The notes beneath the pieces were generated by a model. That model saw only the letters and a list, made by a program, of their open reading frames with translations. It did not search any database and had not been told where the DNA came from. Below, piece by piece: positions 50,877-61,011 of a stretch of 64,000 bases of DNA (position 1 is the first letter of the stretch; every line of letters begins with the position of its first letter). This DNA comes from Sporobolomyces roseus. Lineage: Eukaryota; Basidiomycota; Microbotryomycetes; Sporidiobolales; Sporidiobolaceae. The stretch lies in the NCBI GenBank assembly GCA_016617785.1, contig JADILM010000004.1, forward strand, positions 1,054,001 through 1,118,000, in the 5' to 3' direction. The translations under genes were made by a program, and so were the position numbers.

Positions 50877-51883
50877 ATGTCAAAATCCTCAGATCCCGTA
50901 GTTCAACCTCCTCCGCAAGACTGGGAGCAGACATTGGAGCAGACTGAACAACAAGTGATAGATGGAAAGATTGATACAATTGATACCGAAGCTCGTTACC
51001 TTGGTATGTTCACCTTCCGCTTCCTTTCGCTCTCTCGCTCTATCGCCTCTCTTGCTTCGAAATGGCGAGAACGAAGAGAAACTGCAAAGAGAGCGAATGA
51101 CTGACCCACTTCCCCTGATACAGGTTACCTCGGTCGACTTCGACCCGTCTTGATTGCCTCAACTCGTTACCTCGCCTACTCTTCCGATGTAGGAGAATCC
51201 TTCCGACCGGTCATCAACCCAAAGTTCGTCACAGGAGCATATGGAATCTCGTGGTTATACGTAGGAGGAGATGTAGCGTACGAAGGATACAAAGCGAGAT
51301 TACGAGCTCAGGAGTACTGCCCGGAGTCTTTGGCTCAGGTCGTTGGACTGACAACGGCGAAGAGGGCTATCTTCCAAGCTACCGCATCTAGTGAGTTTTG
51401 CTTTCCCGTCTCTTGAGGTCGCTTTGAGCTAATTCTACTATCGTTATGAGTGCTTCTGCCGAGTTTGACGATTCACTCCATTGTCAAGTACACGGCGAAA
51501 GCTATCAAGGCGAGAGGTGTTCAGAACGTCAGAGTCAAACAATGGTTACCTTCAGCACTCGGTGAGCTTTCCCATCTCTCTTCGTTTTCCCGCCGAGTTT
51601 GCAGAAACTCACCTCGTTCGATTCATTTCTAGGTCTTGGATTCATTCCCGCCCTTCCCTTCCTTTTCGATGAACCCGTCGAGCACGTCGTCGACGCGACA
51701 TTTGATGCGATCCACCGAAAACTGTACCCAGATGAGAATTCGGCAGTTTTCAGAGCGTTGAACGAGAACCATGGACCTCATGAAGAATCTGTTGCGGAGA
51801 AGCAAGCCGAAGTCAAGACTGTCGGAGGACAACTGGTCAAGGAGGTAGAGAAGACTGTCGCCGGTGTAGACAAGAAACTGTAG
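50877..51883 (+). CDS. Mitochondrial fission process protein 1 (MTFP1/MTP18)-like
   Basis: Exons 50877-51003, 51124-51390, 51451-51561 and 51633-51883; 251 aa. Family stretches are ASTRYLAYSSDVGESFRPVI, AYGISWLYVGGDVAYEGYKA, AKRAIFQATASMLLPSLTIH and GLGFIPALPFLFDEPVEHVV. MTFP1 is an inner-membrane protein that promotes mitochondrial fission and shapes the inner membrane. Three to four hydrophobic segments are visible. The C-terminal 60 residues are hydrophilic with a coiled-coil character (EESVAEKQAEVKTVGGQLVK). No cleavable presequence is evident, as in relatives. Confidence 0.88.
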
Positions 51884-52112
51884 AGAGCACTTGGCTATAG
51901 ATTTTTCATGATCCTCCCCCTTATAGTATAATATTGTATACACGCATAATTTCAACCTCATATCCCACTCGCCTCTGGATTCCCGTCGAGGAGTGGATTC
52001 GAGTTTGCGAAAACGAACTTGTCCGAAGAATTCGAAAAAAATTGAAGCTTGCATTCTATCACTCTCCCTTACCCGACTAGCTCCTGTTCGACTCCTCCAG
52101 CCCGATTCAATC

Positions 52113-53077
52113 ATGTCAGATATCGCCTACCTCCAATCCAAACTCGGTGTCTACCCCGGTAAGCAGCTCTCCTCTTGATCTCCCAACTTTCTTAATCTAA
52201 CTCTCCCTGACTCCTCTCCGTACTCGCTTGAACCCCAATCAGGTTTCCCTAAAGAAGGTATTACATTCTTGGATGTGTTTCCCCTCCTCGCTGATCCCCA
52301 AGCCTTCGAGGTAAAGTTTCTCACTCAACCTCCCCCTTAAATTCGACGAGAGCTAGTTGCTGATGCAAGAGAGACTGGGTATGCACAGACTTTAATCACT
52401 CACTTCTTACACCATATCACTTCGGTCACTCTCCCCAAACTGAGGCAACAACAAGGAGAGAACGCTAAAATTGATACTCTCGTTGGACTCGACGGTATGC
52501 TCTCCTCTTCCCTTTCAAAGCTGCTCGAAATCAAAAGCTGACATACCTCGCTGCCCTCCGTCGTGCGAAAATGATGGTTTTAAAATAGCTCGAGGATTCC
52601 TTTTCGGACCTATTCTCGCACAACGATTACAAGCAGGTTTCGTACCCGTTCGAAAGGCCGGCAAGCTTCCCGGAAAATGCCTCTCTGCATCCTACGAGAA
52701 AGAATACGGAGTCGTGAGCGCCCTTTCCTTCCCTTCTCCTATGAAACGGAAACCTGATTTTTCGAAAATTGAGAGTTTTGGTAGGATTCATTCGAGATGC
52801 AAGAGGGATCTATCAAAGCTGGTTCGAACGTTGTCATTATTGATGATTTGATCGCTACTGGTGGAAGTGCGAAAGCTGCTGGAGAATTGGTAGAGAAGTG
52901 TGGATCGACCGTGATTGAGAATCTTTTCGTTATTGAGATCGAATTGTAAGCATCGCCGAATCCGACTGCGAATGATGTGGAGAACGCTGACCCTCTCGTT
53001 CAATTCCCTTCGGGATGTTTAGCTTGAAGGGAAAGGATGTTCTCAAGGGTGATACTTACTCAATCATCAAGGATTAG
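52113..53077 (+). CDS. Adenine phosphoribosyltransferase
   Basis: Exons 52113-52158, 52243-52310, 52389-52494, 52589-52713, 52785-52945 and 53023-53077; 186 aa, the usual APRT length. Marks: [59 protein letters not shown] and the PRPP-binding motif [18 protein letters not shown] (from residue 131). It salvages adenine plus PRPP to AMP in the cytosol. The family hallmark RKxxKLPG loop is intact. All six exon phases close. It stands 230 bp downstream of the MTFP1-like gene on the same strand. Confidence 0.96.
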
Positions 53078-53620
53078 GAGTCTCGTGCGGGAACTACAGA
53101 CTAGAAGAGGGTGAAGGATCGATTGTTCAGCTGTTGTAAGATAGAAAGGCCTAGAGGGAAATTCGACGAAGAAACAAAACATAGAGCATAAAATTTGAAT
53201 CTATCTTCTTTTCCTCATCTCACTCAGTGCTCGACTTGCGCTCGCGAGAGAGTAGCCCGGCTCCTTCGAGGAGGTATAGAATCGCTCTTGCTTTAGGATC
53301 TAGGGAATTGAGTGATTACAAGGGAAACAGCGAGACGACAAGATTTACTGAAGATTTAAGGCGGGTTCAAAATGGGAGATGGCGAGAAGTTAGGTTTGCG
53401 ACAGATGAGCGATCAGGCGAGTAGAGAGACAGAAGAGAGAATCGCGGGAGTAGATTGTGATATGTGCTGAGTGAAGGAGGAGATTGAGCTGAGATTGAGA
53501 GAAGATGGGGAGGCCGAGGAGAGAAGGAGAGAGAAATGGATATGGGTGATTGTACTGGAGCGGTCGAGACTAGGTGGGAGCGTCGATCGGCGTGACTGAG
53601 AGGAGGTACGGTTAAGCTTC
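53078..53620. other. Convergent intergenic region
   Basis: 3' regions of APRT (+) and the ML-domain gene (-). GA-rich stretches around 53400-53560. Open frames here are shadows of purine-rich sequence. No gene seen. Confidence 0.45.
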
Positions 53621-54633
53621 TTAGTTGGGAACGAGGAAGTTGACTGGAAACGATTCGCAAAACATGGTCAGTTTTCGATGTTCCGAACGGGGAGAAACAT
53701 GCTCGCATCGCGGGATTAGTCATCAACGATGAGAACAAGAATGGAAACGTACTCCAGAGGTTAATGCAAGCTGCGGGTTCCTCATCTTGGGTGTAGACGA
53801 GAGCGTCAACCTGGAATTTAGCTGTGTACCAATCGCAATCCCCGTCATCAGCATTCTTCATCGACAGACGACGAAGATCAAAAAGGCTACACACCTCGAG
53901 GGATTTCACGAGGTAAAGCGACGGTTTGAGTGATCGTGTGAGTTCCGGGAGCAATCGGGCACCTCAGAGTTGCGTTGGCGTTATCACTGTACGACAAAGA
54001 TCTTGCTCGTCACTCAGTTCCCGCGACGGGCAACAGAGTGGGAAGGACAAGAGTGAACGTACAGTTCTTGACAAACGTCGAATTGTTTAGTCAACAATTT
54101 GATCAAACCCAATTTGACCGTCACATCTGCGTAAGTTCCTACCTGTACGCCGGCACAACAGCTGCAATCAGCTTAGATTCAGCGCCACTGCAAGGAGAGA
54201 AGTCAAAGCGTACATCGATCTTTGATTGTGCTTTCCCACTCGCAATAATGGTCAAATCTTTTCCAGGAACTGGAGGATCCGGCGAAATCTTGATCGACTC
54301 GATCTGAAGTGCATCACTTGGCGAACCTACTCATTCACTCTCTTTCGATTAGGACCGTCTCTTCAGTAGATAGAGAGAGAAAGGAGGCGTAATCCCTCCC
54401 CCTTCCCCCACTTTCTCCCCTTGACTCGAGAGGATACGGGAGGACGTACCACAATCACTCCAATCCCATTTAGTCATCGTCCTGATGTCCCCCGCGTTGT
54501 CGACGCCGATAGAAGAGAGTTTGTTGGCTCCCCATGAAACGCCGTCCAGAACCATCTGGTCCGGTTTGAGAGCGAGCGGTGAGGCTAGCGCGAGAGTAGA
54601 GAGGAGAGATAGGATGAGAGTTGATCGAAGCAT
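53621..54633 (-). CDS. ML-domain lipid-transfer protein (Npc2/PG-PI transfer type)
   Basis: Exons 54633-54450, 54326-54214, 54142-54063, 53986-53895, 53821-53753 and 53643-53621; 186 aa. A signal peptide (MLRSTLILSLLSTLALASPL) precedes the ML domain: WDWSDCGSPSDALQIESIKI, SPDPPVPGKDLTI, GTYADVTVKLGLIKLLTKQF, DVCQEL, RCPIAPGTHTITQTVALP and EPAACINLWINF. The six-cysteine pattern and the PPVPGKDL motif match fungal phosphatidylglycerol/phosphatidylinositol transfer proteins and vacuolar Npc2, which hand sterols or phospholipids to Ncr1. The first exon carries most of the precursor pro-segment (MVLDGVSWGANKLSS). The last coding exon is 23 nt. Confidence 0.9.
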
Positions 54634-55122
54634 CGTTTGAAAGAGGTTGTGGTGAGGGGAAAGAGAGAGAGATGATGGCCTGACGATAGGAGGCAAGGAA
54701 TCAAATATGTTCGCTTCGTTCGCAGATACGTATAGCGAGACAATCTGTAGCGTCTGCAAGTGACAAGAGCTCCGTAAAGAAATACCAAGAAAATCGACCA
54801 AATTCTTCACAAAAGAGAGGTTTCGAGTGGCAGTGAGTCTGTGTAACGTCGACGAGCGCCAGCTCCTAGTCCATCGAGCAGCACGATAGGCGACGAGATA
54901 TGTTCAAAGCGGAACAGGGCGAGCGATATGATCAACTTCGGAGTCGAGCGATAGATGAGAATGAGAATATGAAGTTTCTCCCTTTCCTGTTTGAGTTTCA
55001 TCGAGCATCCCCCTTCATCTCTCTCTGGCGCAATGTCGATGAGGGATTGCAGAGAACGATTGCAGGGTATAGCAAAGAGGATTCCCTGTTCCAGATAATC
55101 ATTTTCCCTTCGTTTCCTAAAT

Positions 55123-55823
55123 CTATCGTCCAACACTGTAGTGCGAAAGAAACCTGCGATCAGTCTCACGGAAGAAAGAGATAGCCAGTGAGATCGCACG
55201 TACTTTGCTCGTCCAGTCACAGCTTGTTCATGTCTCGCAACCAATTTCTTCAATGCCTCTGACTGACCATTCAATACTGCCATAACTTCCTGCGCCAATC
55301 TCTTTCCAAACACCTTCTCCGTGGACTGCCTCTTATCACTAGCTTCTACGATCCACAACCACGCCTGTCTAACTTTTTGTTTCTGACTCAAAGGTTGAGG
55401 AGTTTGCAACACTTTGGTTCCTTTCCTCCTTCCGACGATTCTCACTTGAGGTGATGTCAATTCGAGTGCTTTGTACAGGATAGGGAGAGGAGGGGATTGA
55501 GTTTGTAATTGTAAAGATTCGAGCATGAGGGAGAGGTGGACGTGAGATCGTGTTAATTTCCCATCTTGCATAATTAGTCGGGCGAGGTAATTCAACGTTT
55601 CACTGTCCGGGTCGACGGCCAATGGGTCATGGGAAGGTGGGGAGGAAGAGGAAGTCGAGGGGATCGGTCGAGAGGAGGAGGAGGGAGAAGGGGAGAAGGG
55701 AGATGAGGAAGAGGAAGAAGAGGAGGAAAGGGCAGTGTCGAACGCGGAAGCAGTAGAGAGTAATCGAGGACGAGGGGTGATTGTTCGGAGTAAGGTTCGG
55801 CTTGTCAATCCTAGTCTGGACAT
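55123..55823 (-). CDS. Mitochondrial small ribosomal subunit protein uS7m
   Basis: Exons 55823-55204 and 55135-55123; 210 aa. An Arg/Ser-rich presequence (TSRTLLRTITPRPRLLSTAS) and a long Ser/Pro linker precede the S7 core: LARLIMQDGKLTRSHVHLSL, PILYKALELTSPQVRIVGRR, QKVRQAWLWIVEASDKR, FGKRLAQEVMAVLNGQSEAL and ARHEQAVTGRAN. uS7 organises the 3' domain of mitochondrial small-subunit rRNA. The start at 55823 gives a better presequence than the in-frame Met at 55871. The last exon is only 13 nt (ending NVGR); I chose it because the acceptor CTACAG with an ACTGAT branch site gives a family-like end. Other acceptors are possible for the last few residues. Confidence 0.8.
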
Positions 55824-56006
55824 GGCTGTTGAGAGTGAGTGAATGGTTAAAGGAACAAAGAAATTCTTCATGTATGCAAGGTTTCGCTCTTTCTCTTCAC
55901 TCTAGAACCAGCTTCTCCTTCATTCGACTCGTTATAGACACTCAGGAGCAGCCATAGATAGAGCGCGCAGTCCCCCAATACAGCTACGAGTCAGAATCAC
56001 GCGACA
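55824..56006. promoter_or_regulatory. Divergent promoter, uS7m / IPP isomerase
   Basis: 183 bp between start codons. CT-rich towards the IPP isomerase start. Role inferred from position. Confidence 0.45.
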
Positions 56007-57043
<1,037 letters not shown>

Positions 57044-57379
57044 AGAGAAAAAAGGAAATCGCGAGGTGGATTTCAGGGCTCGGAGGTTGGACAGGGCGTT
57101 TTGTTACAAGGTTTTATCATATACCATAGGGTTTCTTAGGTTCTGCTCGAAGGGTGTCTAGTCGGCTTAGGTAGTTTCGCGAAATCGACTTGGGTTCGCA
57201 ATATTTCGACTTTTCGAAGTTTTTTGATTTCTCTGCTTACGTTGCTCGCAATCAATCTTTGTCTATTATCCGCAATTGCCCAGCTCGTCTTTGATCGTCT
57301 CAGTGCGAGATTCGAACGAGTTGCGATCGTTGAATGATGGCATTTCCCAACCTCTTTCCCTTCACTCTCACCACTCGTC
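57044..57379. other. Intergenic region before sulfurtransferase gene
   Basis: 3' side of the IPP isomerase and promoter of the sulfurtransferase. The last 60 bp are CT-rich. Nothing else seen. Confidence 0.45.
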
Positions 57380-58917
57380 ATGCTCCTTTCCTCCCTTCGC
57401 AGCACGCTCACAACCTCCTCAAGACCCTCAGCCCGTCTCATGTCTTCCACCTCTCGTCTCTCGACTCCAGTCTCCCTCTTAACACCTTCAGAACTTCATC
57501 AACTCTTATCGGATCCGAAAGGAAAGGGGAAAGGTGTGGTAGTAGTGGATGGATCATGGCACATGCCCAACCTCGATCCAAAGAGGAATGGATTCAGCGA
57601 GTTTAGGAGGAAGAGGATTGAGAATGCGGCTTTTTGGGATTTGTACGCTCACCTTGATACTCTCTCTTCGTTGCTGAGCTGACGAGTCAGTCTGACATCA
57701 GGGATCAGATCGCTGGAAAGAGCGACGTCGGAGTACCGCATAATATTCCTTCGAAATCTCAATTCGAAGACGCTGCGTCGAGGTTAGGAATCGCGAATGA
57801 CAGTCATGTAGTCGTATACGATTCGACTGGAGTCTTCTCGTCCCCTCGAACCGCTTTCACTTTCAAGGTACGCAATCTTCCCGGAACGAAAGCTTCCAAA
57901 AGAAAATGCTAATTCTTCGTTTTGACGGCCGTGATCAGCATTTCCAACATGACAAAGTCTCGATTCTCGATGGAGGACTACCTCGATGGGAAGCGGAAGG
58001 TCTCCCGATCGACAAGGAGATCCCTACCCATGTAAACCCTCACGACGTTGAACAAGAAAACAAGAAGTTTCATCCGATCATGTCGGAGATCGTTTTCGCC
58101 ACGAAACCCAGGATTGAGAGTTACTTCATCGCCGACGTACGCCTCCTATTGTCAATACCGAGGAGGAAACACGAGCTGATAAGTTTGGCGGATCTTCGCA
58201 GATCGAGGAGAATTTCACGGATTACAAAGTTCCTGAAGGAGCAGAAAAGTCGGATGTAGTCGAATGGGAACACATGGATGAGAATATCGCGAAAGGAGAT
58301 TCTGGAGATCTCGTCCTAGACGCTCGACCAGCTGGACGGTACATATCTCTTTTCTCTCTCGTACTCTTGTTCTCTTGCTGATTTCTCTCGTTTCGTCAGA
58401 TTCGACGGTAGCGCACCAGAACCAAGGGAAGGGCTATCATCTGGACACATGCCTCATTCTATCAACCTTCCCTCGCCCAACGTTCTCTCGAAAGAATCTT
58501 CAACGACTCCAGCTTATAAGACGATGCTACCGAAAGAAGAACTCGTCAAGATCTTTGTCGAGGCTATGGGTGAAGAGACTTGGGAACTCGTCAAGAAGGG
58601 TGAGAGGAGAGTTGTCAATACTTGTGGGTCGGGAATGACTGTACGTTTCCTCTTCTGCTCGTCAGCGATTGGCAACTTCAAACAGCCGTGCTGATGGTTT
58701 TCAAAGCGTACAGGCTGCAATTCTCTGGTTGGCGTTGCAACGAGCGGGTGCTAGCGAGAATGTTGCGATTTACGACGAGGTGCGTTGCTCTCGATTTCCG
58801 ATCAGTTCTGCCTACGCATCATTCGCAGGTCGGTGAAACTGATCATTTTCTTTGGGTGCACAGAGCTGGACGGGATACGCTTCGAGGGAGAAGAGCAAGA
58901 TTGTCAAGAAAGAGTAA
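57380..58917 (+). CDS. 3-Mercaptopyruvate / thiosulfate sulfurtransferase (two rhodanese domains)
   Basis: Exons 57380-57642, 57702-57867, 57939-58136, 58202-58338, 58400-58640, 58714-58779 and 58864-58917; 374 aa. A basic, Ser-rich presequence (MLLSSLRSTLTTSSRPSARL) suggests mitochondria. The inactive N-terminal rhodanese domain has VVVVDGSWHMPN and VVVYDSTGVFSSPRTAF, with KVSILDGGLPRWEAEG. The catalytic domain has VLDARPAGRF, GHMPHSINLPS and the active loop CGSGMT with Cys at about 330. CGSGMT is the mercaptopyruvate sulfurtransferase type rather than CRKGVT of rhodanese. Relatives (Tum1) supply sulfur for tRNA thiolation and molybdenum cofactor work. Confidence 0.93.
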
Positions 58918-59346
58918 TAAAACGACGAGATGAGATTCTCCCTTCCGAACAGATGGGATTCGTTCAATGCAGTACCCTCACACACCGTGTCATATAGATT
59001 TGTCTGTTCTTCTCTCGTCCTTCGGCCATCGTCTTCCTCGTCGTCGTCTTTCATTCGAATACTCCGCAAAAGACCTCGCAAAGAAAAGCGTCACGATCTT
59101 CGAAACTTCATCAGGCCGAGTTTATGTTCTCTCTGAACGTTGTTGATCTTCACTCTCCCTTTTGCTTCTTTTCGACGACCCTTTCAGCTTTCGCGAAACT
59201 AGAAGAAACGGTTTGCATTCGCGACTTGGTTCCAGAATCCAATTCAAGTCGAAACTTTGCGGGCACCACTTCCCAGAAATCCACTTCTCTCACTCTCTCT
59301 CTCTTTTCCTCTCACCTCACTCTTCCAACCACTACAAAACTCTACA
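58918..59346. other. Intergenic region before GPI-type gene
   Basis: Promoter and C/T-rich leader of the gene at 59347. No competing frame looks like protein. Confidence 0.45.
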
Positions 59347-60574
59347 ATGATCTCACCTATCGTCGCACTATCCCTTTTGACGGCTCTCTCTACAGTTTCA
59401 GCTCTTCCCACCCCAGCGGCGGATCCCCACTTCGACGATATCCTCTCTCTCTCACCTCGAGAGCTTCTGCCCGCCTATTTGGAGGAACGAGATGTCCCCA
59501 ACTATCCTTCACCAAGACCTCTAAACAATTTCATTGCGTACTTTCCAAAGATCACTTCGCCTTCAGAAAATTCATCTTGGAAAGCTGGCGCCCCTCTCAC
59601 TCTCGCATGGTGAGCTTTTCTCTTCCTCTCTTTCTAGAGATTCTTCGAATAGGATCACGCGTGGAAATGAGAGGAAATTGGCGATAAACAACGACAAACA
59701 AACGCGTGGGAAAGTTTTCGAAAGAGGGAGGACGAGACGCGATTCAAACTGGCTACGACTTGAGGAAAGCTGTACTAACGATGATCTCACGATAGGAACA
59801 ACACGAGGCCCTCCTACGAGGAGAACCAGATCCACAAGTACGCGACAGTTTATCTTGGTTACCGAAACCCAGCGGACCCTTCTTCCGGCTTGAACCTCGA
59901 TATTGGTGAGTCGTACCTTTACTCAGACTTTCGAGACGTCCTAACTGAGTTCGTCTCGATCTACAGAACGTCCTCTGGCCAACTTAAGCTTATACGATGC
60001 TCCTGACCCCGTTTCGATCGTTCTTCCCACCGACCTCGAGACTCGTTCAACCTACCTCCTCGTTCTAGGATCGACCTCCAACATGTCGCCTCAGTTCACG
60101 ATCAACGCTATCGAAGACGACGACTCTACCTCCTCGGAATCCGAATCTCAAGCTCCCGCAACTCAAGCGGTCGTCGCATCTCCTTCTTCCTCCTTTTCCT
60201 CGAAGGACGACGACGACGAGCCTCTCTCTACCCGAGTCGCTGCTCAGACCTCATCTTCCTCTTCGACCACCGCTCGAGTGGCAGCGAAGACCCAGGCTGC
60301 CGAAGCGACTTCTTCGCCTCAAAACAGTGATGACTCGGAGGAGGACTCTCCTTCACCTTCTCCCGCCGCCTCTTCCTCGGCAGCAAATGAGTCCAACACT
60401 CCAATCGCTGCTGCCTCATCCTCGTCAGCCACTCGATCCCCAGCTACGCCAATCACGGCATCAGGCGGAGCTCTCGCGGCTTCGCAAACCCCAACCTCGG
60501 CTGCATCCTCCCAATTCAGCCTCTCCTCCCTCCTTGTCGCCTCGATCGTCGTCATCGTCACAATCTCCATCTAA
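59347..60574 (+). CDS. Secreted Ser/Thr/Ala-rich surface protein, likely GPI-anchored
   Basis: Exons 59347-59609, 59796-59905 and 59967-60574; 326 aa. A signal peptide (MISPIVALSLLTALSTVSAL) leads to a domain with a Kre9/KNH-like start (IAYFPKITSPSENSSWKAGA then LTLAW), ATVYLGYRNPADPSSGLNLD, ERPLANLSLYDAPDP and TYLLVLGSTSNMSPQFTI. A long Ser/Ala/Asp-rich stalk with acidic patches follows. The end is a hydrophobic segment (FSLSSLLVASIVVIVTISI) as in GPI signals. Such proteins are usually wall-linked. N-glycosylation sequons are present (NNT, NLS, NMS). Intron 1 is 186 nt, long for this window. Confidence 0.82.
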
Positions 60575-61011
60575 GCGATAACTCGTTGAACCTATAGACA
60601 CTAATCCTTTATAAATTACTTTACGTTGCTCATATTTATTACGCTCTCTCTCTCTCGCACGCACAAAACCTTTTCATGTAGTACATAGTCCCCGAGATTC
60701 TGTGAATCTTTCCCCTCCTTGTAACGAACTCCCAAACTTTTAGTGCAAAATCTCAAGTTGCGAAACTCCGTCAAACTCGATCACTTTCTTCATCCACTTC
60801 GATTCCTCACGCTTCCCTCCAAACCGCAAGAGAGCCAGCTCATCAAGTCATAGCAAGCCTTCGACAACCGCCTAGCCAGCTTGAAGCAATTGGAACCCTT
60901 GCAATTTCTCCTCTGAATCACTCCTCATCAATCCAACTTGCAGCGACTTCCAAGGGACAGGCTCTTTACGGTGTATGCTGAGTGCGTTGAGACTCCTGAT
61001 TGATCTGTAGT
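60575..61011. other. Intergenic region before the CAP59-family gene
   Basis: 3' side of the GPI-type gene, with an AT-rich stretch (TTATAAATTACTTTACG) just after the stop, then the promoter of the next gene. No gene or RNA recognised. Confidence 0.45.

Noticed and set aside
54807..55871. Read-through of the uS7m gene to a 354-residue protein
   Set aside because: Past residue 205 the frame loses any S7 character, and a GTACGT donor sits exactly where the family ends.
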